Below are positions 1 through 7,978 of a stretch of 64,000 nucleotides of DNA, one piece after another. Position numbers and translations under genes: made by a program. The notes under the pieces were generated by a model that saw only the letters and a list, made by a program, of their open reading frames with translations, had not been told where the DNA came from and made no database searches. The stretch covers positions 1 to 64,000 of the forward strand of contig NZ_JAJFAX010000002.1 of NCBI RefSeq assembly GCF_019710475.1. The letters run 5' to 3'. Source of the stretch: Glycomyces sp. TRM65418 (GTDB taxonomy: Bacteria; Actinomycetota; Actinomycetes; Mycobacteriales; Micromonosporaceae). Position 1 is the first letter of the stretch. Every line of letters starts with the position of its first letter.

Positions 1-4
1 ACTA

Positions 5-889
5 CTAACTGTAATGATCGCGCAGGATCTGCCGCAGGAAGTCCTGGGTCTTGTGGGGCTGCGTGGCCTGGACGCACAGGTGCTCCATGGCCGCCTGGTA
101 GGCGTCGAGCTCGTTGTCGCGCTCCAGGTACAGGCCGCCGGTGAGGTGCTCCAGGTAGATGACGTCGTTGAGTTCCTCATAGGCGAAGCGCAGCCACGTG
201 AACGGCGCTCCGGCACCGGAGTGGGCGCCCGAGGCGAACGGAACGATCTGGATGCGCACGTTCGGCTTGTCGCAGGAGTCCAGGAGGGACTGGATCTGGC
301 TGCGCATGACGGCCGCGCCGCCGAACGGCCGGTGCAGGGCGGCCTCGTCGATCACGGCCCACAGCTCGGGCCGCCGGTCCTCGCGGTCGAGGATCTCCTG
401 GCGCTTCATCCGCACGTCGATCCGCTTGTCGATCTCGGTGAGCGGCGTGTGGCCGTAGCCGAGCATCATGACCGCCCGGGCGTACTCCTCGCTCTGCAGC
501 AGACCGGGCATGACCTGGACCTCGTAGGTGCGGATCATGTACGCCGCGCCCTCCATGTCCAGGTAGTTGCTGAACCAGTCCGGCAGGAAGTCGCTGTAGC
601 GGTGCCACTGGCTCGGCTGGTTCGCCATCCGCGCCATGTCGACGAAGCGCTCGATCTCCTCTTCGTCGCGGACGCCGTACATGAGCATGAGGTCGCGCAC
701 GTCGCGCAGCCGGAACGAGACCCGTCCCAGCTCCATGCGGCTGATCTTCGAGGCGGACGCGCGGATCTCCTCGGCCGCGTCCTCCCGGGAGATGCCCGCG
801 GTCTCGCGCAGGCGGCGCAGGTTGCTGCCGATCATGACCCGCAGGGTGGTGGGGCCCGTCGGCAGGTCTTCAGGGTTCGCCTTCGCCAT
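5..889 (-). CDS. XRE-family regulator with DUF5753 domain
   Basis: This 294-residue protein has an N-terminal XRE helix-turn-helix (about residues 20-75, including GISREDAAEEIRASASKISR) followed by the long C-terminal domain of DUF5753 regulators (PGLLQSEEYARA and GAPFTWLRF motifs). In actinomycetes such proteins pair with small DUF397 proteins in WhiJ-like systems that influence development. Here the DUF397 gene lies 111 bp upstream on the same strand. A GGGAG ribosome site precedes the ATG. The gap between the two genes contains a palindrome likely to be its own operator. Family assignment is firm; the target genes are unknown. Confidence 0.93.
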   Translation of the reverse strand: MAKANPEDLPTGPTTLRVMIGSNLRRLRETAGISREDAAEEIRASASKISRMELGRVSFRLRDVRDLMLMYGVRDEEEIERFVDMARMANQPSQWHRYSDFLPDWFSNYLDMEGAAYMIRTYEVQVMPGLLQSEEYARAVMMLGYGHTPLTEIDKRIDVRMKRQEILDREDRRPELWAVIDEAALHRPFGGAAVMRSQIQSLLDSCDKPNVRIQIVPFASGAHSGAGAPFTWLRFAYEELNDVIYLEHLTGGLYLERDNELDAYQAAMEHLCVQATQPHKTQDFLRQILRDHYS

Positions 890-922
890 CGCTCATCTCC
901 CTTCGGTGTCGGAGGACGAAAA

Positions 923-969
923 ACTCACCCTGACAGGGTAGCCGCATGGCCCGTCCCGCCAGGGTGAGT
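923..969. promoter_or_regulatory. Operator-like inverted repeats upstream of the XRE gene
   Basis: ACTCACCCTG at 923-932 is repeated inverted at 960-969. The left copy also overlaps a 13-bp palindrome, ACCCTGACAGGGT (927-939). The position just upstream of the XRE start suggests autoregulation. This is inferred from symmetry and position only. Confidence 0.5.
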
Positions 970-1000
970 GTGCTGCCCGAAAAAGCTCGCTGGGGGCGAG

Positions 1001-1243
1001 CTAGGCGATCATGTCGTCGAACTCGCCGTCCTTGGCGCCTTCGACGAGCGCCTTGATCTCGGCGACGGTGTAGATGAGGGCCGGGCCCTCGGGGTCGCGG
1101 GAGTTGCGGACCGCGATCGATTCCCCACCAGGGAGCGCGGCCAGCTCGACGCAGTTGCCGCCGTTGGGGCCGCTGCGAACGCTCTTGCGCCAAGTCAGCG
1201 ACGAGGGGAGCTCCCCCGCCGGGATTCCGTTGTGTGCCTTCAT
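1001..1243 (-). CDS. DUF397 small protein (partner of the XRE/DUF5753 regulator)
   Basis: The 80-residue product has the DUF397 signatures TWRKSVRSGPNGGNCVE and IAVRNSRDPEGPAL near the middle. The ATG at 1243 is chosen over an upstream in-frame start because GGAAGG lies just ahead of it. DUF397 proteins usually sit beside XRE/DUF5753 regulators and are thought to modulate them, in a regulator/antagonist fashion. Here the gene is first and the XRE gene (start 889) second. Biochemical function is not established for the family. Confidence 0.9.
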   Translation of the reverse strand: MKAHNGIPAGELPSSLTWRKSVRSGPNGGNCVELAALPGGESIAVRNSRDPEGPALIYTVAEIKALVEGAKDGEFDDMIA

Positions 1244-1747
1244 CACAGATCCTTCCACCAATGGCCGGAGGTTCCGACCGGATCTTCCATACCGGTGACC
1301 GACGGCGGTCCGGCGGGAATCCACGTGCACGGCCCCTACCAGAGGGGCCCGGCGGCGGACTATTCCGACATCCCTATCGCAGGCCGCGTCAAGTGTCCCA
1401 CATTACAGACGGTGACCGCACATGAGGATGCTCGCGCGAATGCTCGCGCGGATGCACGTGCATCCGCCCGGTGTTGATGCATGTTACGATTCATGTGAGA
1501 ATGCACATAGACACGGGACACAACCGCGCAGGATGTGCGACCGTGGTCACGGACAAGGGAAACCGTCAAACCGGGACTCTGATCCGTGACGACGCATCGC
1601 CGCCTAAAGGGGCGCACAACCCTCGGACGGCCGGTCGCCTTCGCGGTCGGACGCCCGGCATCGCACAACCGGACACGCCAGTCGTTTTGGAGAGCCAGGC
1701 CGGGCCAGCCCCGGCGAGGATCGTCGCCCGGAGAGGGGTTGGGTGCC
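1244..1747. other. Intergenic region with short palindromes and repeats
   Basis: No convincing gene is seen here. It lies between the divergent DUF397 gene and the small gene at 1748. It contains two near-identical ATGCTCGCGCG units followed by a perfect 16-bp palindrome GGATGCACGTGCATCC (1450-1465), which could be a regulator site for either side. Confidence 0.4.
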
Positions 1748-2059
1748 ATGGAACGTCTCGAAGCGCAGACGTTGCTACAGGCAGCCGCGGCAGGCAAGCT
1801 GCGGAGCTCGATGTGCCAGCAGGTGATGGCGATCGAATACGACCGCAACGGCCAGGTCCTCTACCGCTGCGCCCGCTCGTGCGGCAAGCACACGGCCGAC
1901 GCGGCCCAGGTCCAGGCAGGACTCCTGTGGCACTACCGCGGTCGCAGCCTCGGGCAGCACTACGGGCTTCCCGACGAGGAGATCGTGGGCGACATGTTCG
2001 CGTCCCTCCAGCTCGCCTGGATCCGCGACGGCGACATCTATACCGCGCGCTTCCGCTAG
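1748..2059 (+). CDS. Hypothetical protein, 103 aa
   Basis: This is a compact soluble protein with no recognised catalytic motif. It has two Cys in a C-A-R-S-C pattern (residues about 41-45) and a tryptophan-rich second half (LLWHYRGRSLGQHYG, LAWIRDGDIYTARF). The ATG at 1748 follows GGAGAGGGG and is preferred to an upstream in-frame start. A strong hairpin 80 bp downstream looks like its terminator. It resembles conserved actinobacterial hypotheticals found near XRE/DUF397 genes; no function is assigned. Confidence 0.7.
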   Translation: MERLEAQTLLQAAAAGKLRSSMCQQVMAIEYDRNGQVLYRCARSCGKHTADAAQVQAGLLWHYRGRSLGQHYGLPDEEIVGDMFASLQLAWIRDGDIYTARFR

Positions 2060-2141
2060 GCGCCCAACTGAAAACGAGTGCGGCCGTCCGGCGGGGACCG
2101 TCGCGCACCCGAAGACTTTGCTCCGTTTGGTGGGATAGAGC

Positions 2142-2171
2142 CTCGGGGAGGCCGGTGGGGGCCTCCCCGAG
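2142..2171 (+). terminator. Hairpin terminator after the gene at 1748-2059
   Basis: A perfect 12-bp stem, CTCGGGGAGGCC at 2142-2153 with its complement at 2160-2171, closes a 6-nt loop. It lies between the + strand small gene and the end of the convergent xylanase gene, so it could act in both directions. Confidence 0.65.
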
Positions 2172-2272
2172 CTCTGCACCAGACCGTCGACCTTGCAATC
2201 GCGAACAGTGCTGACACACTGATGGCGGGCGGGACCTCCGGGCCCCGTCCGCCTTCGCCCTTCCCTCCCGCG

Positions 2273-2974
2273 TCAGCTGACCCAGATGTTGGAGTAGCCG
2301 CTGCTCTGGTACCCCTCGGTCGCGAGGATCATGTAGTAGTCGAACGAGCCCAGGCGCATGCCCTTGCTCGCCCAGGCGTCGAAGTGGTTGCCGGTGGTGA
2401 TCTGGCCGCCGGTGCTCTTGGACCGGCGGACGCTCCAGTACTGGTCGAAGGTCTTGGTGCCCTCCACGGACGGCGCGTTGTAGCGGGTGGTCTGGTAGAT
2501 GTCGTAGGTGCCGCCGTTGCTCGAGACGGTGCCCTTGTGCGTTCCGGTCGGGCGGTAGGTGCCCCAGCTGTCGACGATGTAGTACTCCACGAGCGGGTTC
2601 GAGGTCCAGCCGTAGAGGCACAGGTACCCGTTGCCGGACGGGGCGAAGTTCCCCGACCAGTTCACGGTGCGCCGGCCGCCGTTCGCCCAGCCCTTGCCGC
2701 CGACCCAGTTGCCGGTGTTGCGCCACGAGGAACTGTAGTTCCCGCCCGACCCGAGGGTCATCGAGACGGTGCCGGGGGCGTCGGTCCAGAAGGAGTAGTA
2801 GTACCCGCCGTGGGTCCCGGTGGCGTTCTGCGTCAGCGTCTGCGCGTTCGCGGTCCCCGGCAGCGCCAGTGCGGAGGCGGTCCCGAGCGCCAGGGCGCCG
2901 GGCACGCCGAGCAGCAGGCTCCGGCGACTGACGGGGTTCCGGGAGATCTCGGGGGTGGGTTCGTCCTTGATCAT
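2273..2974 (-). CDS. Secreted GH11 endo-1,4-beta-xylanase
   Basis: The product is an extracellular endoxylanase cleaving beta-1,4-xylan. The ATG at 2974 (GGAGGG just upstream) gives 233 residues. A Tat-type signal has an Arg pair at about residues 17-18 followed by a hydrophobic stretch ending in the ANA cleavage region. The mature part is a single GH11 jelly roll. The nucleophile glutamate is in [12 protein letters not shown] (about E130) and the acid/base glutamate in [11 protein letters not shown] (about E220). There is no carbohydrate-binding module. The gene is monocistronic, with its own promoter and an upstream terminator. Confidence 0.96.
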   Translation of the reverse strand: MIKDEPTPEISRNPVSRRSLLLGVPGALALGTASALALPGTANAQTLTQNATGTHGGYYYSFWTDAPGTVSMTLGSGGNYSSSWRNTGNWVGGKGWANGGRRTVNWSGNFAPSGNGYLCLYGWTSNPLVEYYIVDSWGTYRPTGTHKGTVSSNGGTYDIYQTTRYNAPSVEGTKTFDQYWSVRRSKSTGGQITTGNHFDAWASKGMRLGSFDYYMILATEGYQSSGYSNIWVS

Positions 2975-3010
2975 GCGCCCTCCAGGTGACATAGAAGAAA
3001 ATCGATGCGA

Positions 3011-3060
3011 TAAGTATGAGGACGGCATGCGGGCGCGTCAATAATTTTCGGAGAATTTCC
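3011..3060 (-). promoter_or_regulatory. Putative xylanase promoter and operator
   Basis: On the minus strand a TTGACG -35 (3036-3041) and a TACTTA -10 (3011-3016) are separated by 19 bp, slightly longer than ideal. Just upstream lies an imperfect symmetric element (CGGAGAATTTCCG within 3049-3061) that could bind a substrate-responsive repressor. The region is AT-rich compared with its surroundings. The assignment is inference. Confidence 0.4.
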
Positions 3061-3146
3061 GGTAATCAGTTTGGAAGTTCCGATTGACTGTGGTCGAGGT
3101 CGGCCTGAGCCGGGACGGCGAGCCGCGGTGACCGCACCTCACCTGA

Positions 3147-3192
3147 GCACATGGGAGGCCGGGGACGAAGCGTCGCCCGGCCTCCCATGTGC
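3147..3192 (-). terminator. Strong hairpin terminator downstream of the channel gene
   Basis: A perfect 17-bp stem (left arm 3147-3163, right arm 3176-3192) encloses a 12-nt loop. It sits between the end of the minus-strand channel gene (3297) and the xylanase promoter, so it should insulate the xylanase gene. Confidence 0.75.
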
Positions 3193-3296
3193 TTCTCGAG
3201 TCCGCCTGGATTCAGGCGGTCGTCGTGACCCCGGCCTGCGATGGCGCGTTTCACCCTTCCGCCGGTCTCATCGACGGCGTCCGGAGTGCGCCGCGC

Positions 3297-4346
3297 TCAT
3301 GCGTCCCACTCGTGCCGTGGCGGCTCGGAACGTGTCCAGTGATGCAGCCCTTCGAGAAAGATCCGAGTGCGGCACACGGCCTCCGCCGCCCGCCGGTGCT
3401 CGGTCGGTGACTCGGCCGGGCCGAGCGCCCCGGAGAGGGCGCGATCGACGGCGGCGACCGCGGCGCGGTCGCGCTCGGTCGGCTCGGGATCGGTGAGGCC
3501 GCGGGTGATGGCCTCACTGAGGTAGGTCTCCGCGATTGTGGCCTGCAGCCGGGTCAGCGCCGAACACAGTGTCTCGGCGGCCGTTCGCAGGCCCGGCGTG
3601 TACGCCGCGGCGACGAGGGCGGTCACCGTCGCCTCCGCGACATGCCGCAGCGCGGCCTCCGGGTCGTACTCCGGTCGCCGCGAGCGATAGGTGAACGCGA
3701 CCAGTGGGTAGCGGTGCACCATCTCGTCCACCGCACGCAGGTGCTCCGCCCAGTTCCGGCAGCGCCCGCGGGTCTCCTCGACTCCTGCCTCGACGAGGCA
3801 GTCGGCGAGCATCGTGACGCCGCCATCCCCTCGGGCGTCGTCGTGGAGGGCGAGGGTGAACCGGTTGCGCGTCGCCACGCCGTTGACGACCTGGATCACG
3901 TAGGTCGCCATCCCGGTGAACATGGTGAAGCCGACCCCCGCACCGAACACCGCGAGCAGCTGGGCCTGTGTGGACAGCGGGGTGACGTCACCGTAGCCGA
4001 GCACCGAGGTGGTCCCCGCCGCGAAGTACAAGGCGTCGACGAAGGTGGGTGTGCCGAGCGCGGTCTGGATCGAGAAGTCGGTGTCCAGTATGGGCCACGC
4101 CGCCACCGCCATCCCCAACGTGGCCAGCAGGATCCAGCCGAGGAAGGTGCAGGCCACGATCACCGGCCCCGCCAGCCCGAGCACGGAGGCGCCGAGTCGG
4201 GCGCTCAGGAGGGTCGTCGCGGCCCACACCGTCCGCCGGATGGCCGTGGCGAGCAGTCCCTCGCGGTCCGGGTGGAGCACGGTGACGGCGGCGTCCCAGG
4301 CCGCCAGCACGATCAGGGCGAAACCCAGTATCTGTACAGTGATCAC
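3297..4346 (-). CDS. Potassium-channel-like membrane protein
   Basis: The predicted 349-residue protein has hydrophobic helices at about 3-22 and 60-90 and after the pore, plus a K+ selectivity filter (TTSVLGYGDVTPLS) containing GYGD. This is a two-transmembrane-type ion-channel architecture with an extra N-terminal helix and a long cytosolic C-terminus of about 190 residues, with no recognised RCK domain. The GTG at 4346 is chosen because the in-frame sequence further upstream is Arg/Pro-rich and overlaps a mobile-element relic on the other strand; its ribosome site is weak, so the start is uncertain. Ion specificity is inferred from the filter. Confidence 0.8.
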   Translation of the reverse strand: MITVQILGFALIVLAAWDAAVTVLHPDREGLLATAIRRTVWAATTLLSARLGASVLGLAGPVIVACTFLGWILLATLGMAVAAWPILDTDFSIQTALGTPTFVDALYFAAGTTSVLGYGDVTPLSTQAQLLAVFGAGVGFTMFTGMATYVIQVVNGVATRNRFTLALHDDARGDGGVTMLADCLVEAGVEETRGRCRNWAEHLRAVDEMVHRYPLVAFTYRSRRPEYDPEAALRHVAEATVTALVAAAYTPGLRTAAETLCSALTRLQATIAETYLSEAITRGLTDPEPTERDRAAVAAVDRALSGALGPAESPTEHRRAAEAVCRTRIFLEGLHHWTRSEPPRHEWDA

Positions 4347-4448
4347 CGGGAAGCAGTACCCGTTCTGCCGGAACTGACGCGGCGACGACCATGCGCAGGT
4401 GCGGCGCCGTCCGGGCGCCGGACCGCGACGCCGCCGAACCGCTCCGGT

Positions 4449-4608
4449 GAGCGCCTCGACGGGAACACTAAGCGTGCCGAGCGGCGGTTGCTTCGAGCCC
4501 GCGCCGAGGAGGACGACGAGGCCGAGGGCGGTGCGGCAGGTGAGGGCGGGGAAGAGCCGGCCTGGAAATCGGCCCTGATGCCGACCGGCGAGCCGGCATG
4601 GGCCGTCC
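4449..4608 (+). pseudogene. Relic of a tyrosine integrase C-terminus
   Basis: Read on the + strand, this stretch encodes ERLDGNTKRAERRLLRARAEE followed by an acidic tail and PTGEP. This parallels the end of the intact AICE integrase at 28394 (CIDGSVQRAKKRLLQALAEE, acidic tail, LTGEPEP). The downstream DNA also matches the downstream DNA of that integrase. Nothing of the catalytic core remains upstream, where the minus-strand channel gene takes over. It is interpreted as the 3' remnant of a related, older integrative element. Confidence 0.7.
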
Positions 4609-4740
4609 CGGGCCGGAACCGATCGGACCACCGTCGCAGCGACGACAATGGCCCTCGACCGGGAGATCCCTGGTCAGGAGCCGTTTTCGCCGGTGAGGAA
4701 AGTGCCCCGTTTGGTCGCTTATTCGAACACGTTGACGCAG
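4576..4740 (+). repeat. Degenerate copy of an AICE right end (terminator and att-like)
   Basis: This segment parallels 28360-28530. Shared blocks in order are GACCGGCGAGCCGG, CCGGAACCG, a CGGACCAC block, a weak CCTGGTCA hairpin remnant, and GGTGAGGAAAGTGCCCC. Then comes a decayed tRNA 3'-end-like run (GTGCCCC, ATTCGAAC, GACGCA at about 4702-4740). No functional tRNA remains here. It supports a past integration event of a related element. Confidence 0.6.
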
Positions 4741-4980
4741 GTCGTCGCCTTGCATGAGGCGGTGGAACGGCGATTGGGTGCGCCGATTGGCCAAGTTGCG
4801 TCCAGTTCCGCCTCCGCCGTGGCGCCGCGCCGACCGCGTTCGCTCTACCAGCGCCTGACTCCAACTCAGATCGATGCTCTGGTAGCGGCCTATCGCGCTG
4901 GCGTGCGCCAGCCGGTGCTAGCTGAGCGGTACGGCATCGGTCTGACCAGTGTCAAGAAGCTGATCCGCTCCGCCTCGTAG
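4648..4980 (+). CDS. Small helix-turn-helix protein, possible recombinase remnant
   Basis: The last 45 residues (YQRLTPTQIDALVAAYRAG, then LAERYGIGLTSVKKLI) form a clear helix-turn-helix like those at the C-terminus of serine recombinases or small Tn3-type resolvase fragments. The N-terminal part overlaps the decayed attachment region and is probably not native, so the true start is likely internal (around 4750-4800). No catalytic domain is present. It may be a truncated gene rather than a working one. Confidence 0.4.
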   Translation: MALDREIPGQEPFSPVRKVPRLVAYSNTLTQVVALHEAVERRLGAPIGQVASSSASAVAPRRPRSLYQRLTPTQIDALVAAYRAGVRQPVLAERYGIGLTSVKKLIRSAS

Positions 4981-4997
4981 AGGCGGAGCGAGGACGG

Positions 4998-5393
4998 TTA
5001 TTTCTTGGAGTAGTAGGCGAAGACGGCCTTGTGTTGGTCGATCCAGAACTTGAGCCGGTCCTTCTTTGGTTTGAGCAGGCCCAACTCGATCGCTTCCTTG
5101 TAGAAGCCGGGGCCGACGTCGTTCTGGTTGAGGTAATAGACGAGCGAGGAGATCATGAACCGCTGCCCGATTTCCTCCATGTGCTCCTTCGAAATCTCGC
5201 CGAGGAGCTGACCCATCGTGAACCGGTCGGCGTCTTGGTTGAAGTCGAACCCGAGCCCGATTCGGCGCTCGAGAACGGCGTTGAGTTCGGTGTAGCTGGT
5301 GAAGTTGCCGAGCTTGGCACGCTCGATCAGGAACTCGCGCCCGGCTTCAAGGAGCCTGGACCAGTCCTCATCGTCTCGCCCGAACTTGGGCAT
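4998..5393 (-). CDS. Conserved hypothetical protein, 131 aa
   Basis: This is a soluble alpha-helical protein starting MPKFGRDDEDW, with characteristic segments GREFLIERAKLGNFTSYTEL, AVLERRIGLGFDFNQDADR, MISSLVYYLNQNDVGPGF and a C-terminal KFWIDQHKAVFAYY. The pattern matches a conserved actinobacterial hypothetical family often found in accessory regions; no function is known to me. The ATG at 5393 has GAAGG nearby and removes a non-conserved upstream extension. Confidence 0.75.
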   Translation of the reverse strand: MPKFGRDDEDWSRLLEAGREFLIERAKLGNFTSYTELNAVLERRIGLGFDFNQDADRFTMGQLLGEISKEHMEEIGQRFMISSLVYYLNQNDVGPGFYKEAIELGLLKPKKDRLKFWIDQHKAVFAYYSKK

Positions 5394-5519
5394 GGCGTGA
5401 CCTTCCGTCGAGGGGTCCGCGCGGGCCAGCCCGCGCAGTGAGGCAACCACGTTAGCGCTGGCGCCGACAGAACTTCATAGGCGGTGATGCCGATGGCGAT
5501 GCGGCAACCGCAAAAACAT

Positions 5520-5558
5520 GCCAAGACTTTGCTCGGCCTTCGTCGGCCGAATCTTGGC
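5520..5558 (-). terminator. Possible terminator of the frameshifted gene upstream
   Basis: GCCAAGA (5520-5526) pairs with TCTTGGC (5552-5558) around an inner GGCC-rich mini-hairpin. It lies just beyond the end of the minus-strand gene at 5612. The stem is imperfect. Confidence 0.4.
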
Positions 5559-5611
5559 CTGCTCGCCCCGGGAAGGCTCTCGACACCGCTCACCCCGCGT
5601 TGGCGGAAGAA

Positions 5612-6237
5612 CTACGGGGTTCCCTCAACGTTGCCCTCCCACGGAATCGTCCACGGCCGGTGGCCCTCCCGGATACACGTGAAAGTGAGTCGCACCCTCT
5701 TGTCCTTGTACCGGTCTTGCCAGTTCTCCGTCGCAGGGACCCAACTCGGCGCTGGCGTTTCTTCCATCGTGCGCCGTATCCCCCATTGCCCTGGGCTACT
5801 GTTCCCTCGCCCGGGGCGTGCTTGCCATCTCTCGAGGCGCCGTCAACGTCCCGGACGAACCGATACGGCCCCCAGATCACGTGGCTTGCTTCTTGCGTCT
5901 CCTGTGCCGACATGCCAGGGCTGACCGGGTGGTCGTCACCGTCATCACGGACAGAGATGGACAGGTCGTCCAGACGGTCGAGTCCGGGCGGCCCCGACAG
6001 CGTCACCTTCAGCTCCACCCGGCCGCCGACTGCTCCGGTGAGTTCAACTTGCAGCTTGGGAGTAAGTTCGGCATGCCAGCGGTCACGCTCGATCTGTGCC
6101 AACGTATCGGCGGTGGCGTTGGCTCGCTCCGCCGCTTGGTTTGCTTTCGCGGCGGCCCGCCACGAACCAACCGCGGTCACGGCGGCGAGGGCGGTGACGG
6201 CAGTGCCAATGACACCCAGGGTCGTAGTGAGGTCCAT
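5612..6237 (-). pseudogene. Membrane-anchored hypothetical protein, frameshifted
   Basis: The first frame gives one N-terminal membrane helix (about 5-30), a coiled coil, and a beta-rich domain as far as VIWGPYRFVRDVDGASRDG. Near 5800-5830 the reading frame must change. The alternative frame then continues as MEETPAPSWVPATENWQDRY followed by VRLTFTCIREGHRPWTIPW and stops at 5612. Those segments look like the natural end of the same conserved family, whereas the original frame turns into Arg-rich nonsense. One indel (or a sequencing error) explains it. Confidence 0.75.
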
Positions 6238-6370
6238 AGTCGCTGAAGCTACAGCTCCACCCTGACAACCGACCGTGCCAGTTCTGGCACCCGGCTTGCA
6301 ATGCCATCACCAACCGGCGCGCGAGCGACACGCACCCACGGTTGCAGAAACGATCTGCTCGAACCTCCTC

Positions 6371-7018
6371 CTACTGGGTGTGGTTTGTGCGTCCCTGATA
6401 CAGCTGTGAACGGATCCGAGAGAGGCTTTCGCCATCACGAATTCGTTGCAGGACAGGACTACCATCCAGGATGCGCGCTAGATCGGAGGGCTTTAGATCG
6501 ACGTTGCGTGCGCGCCAAGCCAAGCCGGCATCCAAGAGCTCGAGGCCGGCGCTCCACCATGCCAGTACTTCGCTCGGAGCGAAGCCCTTATCCGCCCAGT
6601 GATCTGCGACCGACCGTGCTTCCTCGTCCGATGCAATTTGGATCGGAAACATCTTCCGTGCGGCTTGTACGAAGTCCGGGCCTTGAGCTCGAATCGCCGG
6701 CTGGCTCTGTTGGGACAGGTTGCCGAAGAGATCTCGAGTCGCCTTCTCCAGCCGATGCTTTTCTGACCTGCGGCCACGCGGCTTGTTGCTGGTCCGTGGG
6801 CCGGGTCGCCGCTGCTGTGCGAGCCTCGGGAAGTGCTGCCGCGCCTTCATCACTACCGAGGCGGAGACGAGGTCGGTCGGCTCAAGGATGGTGTTGGTTT
6901 CGACGAAGATGAAAGTCGTGAGCTTGTCAAGAGGGACCCCGAGCTCGGCTGCGAGATCGCACGCGCGCTTGCGCGGAGGACCCGGCTTCGGGAAGGAACC
7001 TTGCTGACTCTCTGCCAC
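6371..7018 (-). CDS. Hypothetical protein, 215 aa, with IF2-N-like N-terminus
   Basis: A GTG start at 7018 follows GAGGAG at good spacing. Residues about 17-70 (RACDLAAELGVPLDKLTTFI ... LVSASVVMKARQHFP) resemble the small helical IF2_N-type nucleic-acid-associated module. A basic linker (residues 70-95) and a helical C-terminal domain (SDEEARSVADHWADKGFAPSEVLAWW) follow. No catalytic motif is visible and the gene stands alone. The IF2_N likeness is my pattern reading and is tentative. Confidence 0.65.
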   Translation of the reverse strand: MAESQQGSFPKPGPPRKRACDLAAELGVPLDKLTTFIFVETNTILEPTDLVSASVVMKARQHFPRLAQQRRPGPRTSNKPRGRRSEKHRLEKATRDLFGNLSQQSQPAIRAQGPDFVQAARKMFPIQIASDEEARSVADHWADKGFAPSEVLAWWSAGLELLDAGLAWRARNVDLKPSDLARILDGSPVLQRIRDGESLSRIRSQLYQGRTNHTQ

Positions 7019-7762
7019 CAGAACTCCTCACTTCAGACCTGCCGACGAACCCGAGGCATATGAATCCACACGTTAAGGCTGGATCACGCCCTCAGTGTGT
7101 CGCCGGGGCAAACCTGATCGAACACTTGTCCGACCACGGAAAGTGAACCATGACATCGACCGGCCGTCAACAACTTCTAGTGGTTCGTGCTTTGTGATAA
7201 CACAAGATGTAGGTCCTTCGGGAAGCGCATTCCGCTTTGTCGGCCTCTGAGGGAATTCGACTCTTCTCATCAAGGGCATGGCCTGAAGTGCGAAAACACA
7301 CCGGTGCCCCGATGAATTGGCGCATTGAAACTCATTTTCATTGACACGCAGCGTAGCGGCAAGGTGGAGTTCCAGGTGGTGAAGGTCACTAATGAGGCGC
7401 AGCGGATTGTTGGGGCCAGCCGAGGTGTCCTGACGTCGTTGCGGCGCATTCCAACCTGCCTCAAAGAAGCAAGAAGGCCGGTACGCGAGAACGGTGAGCG
7501 GGGCGATCGCGACAGCCAAAGGATGAATTGGATCTGTTCGCCACTGCGGGCCCTGTTGGCTGGGGGCGGGTTGAGGGCCCAGTGCCCGTAGCATACGGCT
7601 GTGACGCATGTCCTAAATGGCGATCGCGTTCTCCCTGGCCTTTCTCAGCTGTTCGGAGGATGCGCGCAGGGGCTGAAACTGTCGTATGGTTGAGATGGCC
7701 CACATCGCTCGCTGACCGGGGAGTGTGGTGCCCTACCCCGAAAACGCGAAGGAGACCGAGCT
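7019..7762. other. Long stretch without a supported gene; Zur-like palindrome
   Basis: No reading frame here looks protein-like over more than about 30 codons. The base composition is lower in GC than the flanks, which suits decayed DNA. TGAAACTCATTTTCA at 7326-7340 is a symmetric element close to the actinobacterial Zur consensus, but no zinc-related gene adjoins it. Confidence 0.4.
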
Positions 7763-7978
7763 ATGGGACCCGTCCAAACCCAGTCCCCGACGTTCGTGCT
7801 GAACACCGACGCCGAGCTTGAGGACGAGCGCGCGCAACTGGTCGACGAGCTGACCGGCAAGATGCATATGTCCTTCGACGAAGTGCGCGAATGTGCGGAG
7901 GACTGGGCGCTCAGGGCCGACGAACTGAGCCTGTGGGAGGCGATCCGAAGCATCGATTTCCTCCTCGGTCATGACTGA
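7763..7978 (+). CDS. Small acidic hypothetical protein, 71 aa
   Basis: The protein is acidic and helical (ELEDERAQLVDELTGKMHMS, then VRECAEDWALRADELSLWEAI). AAGGAG precedes the ATG. Its last 8 bases overlap the start of the next gene, so the two are translationally coupled. It may be the partner or antidote of the larger downstream protein, but nothing in the sequence proves this. Confidence 0.7.
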   Translation: MGPVQTQSPTFVLNTDAELEDERAQLVDELTGKMHMSFDEVRECAEDWALRADELSLWEAIRSIDFLLGHD

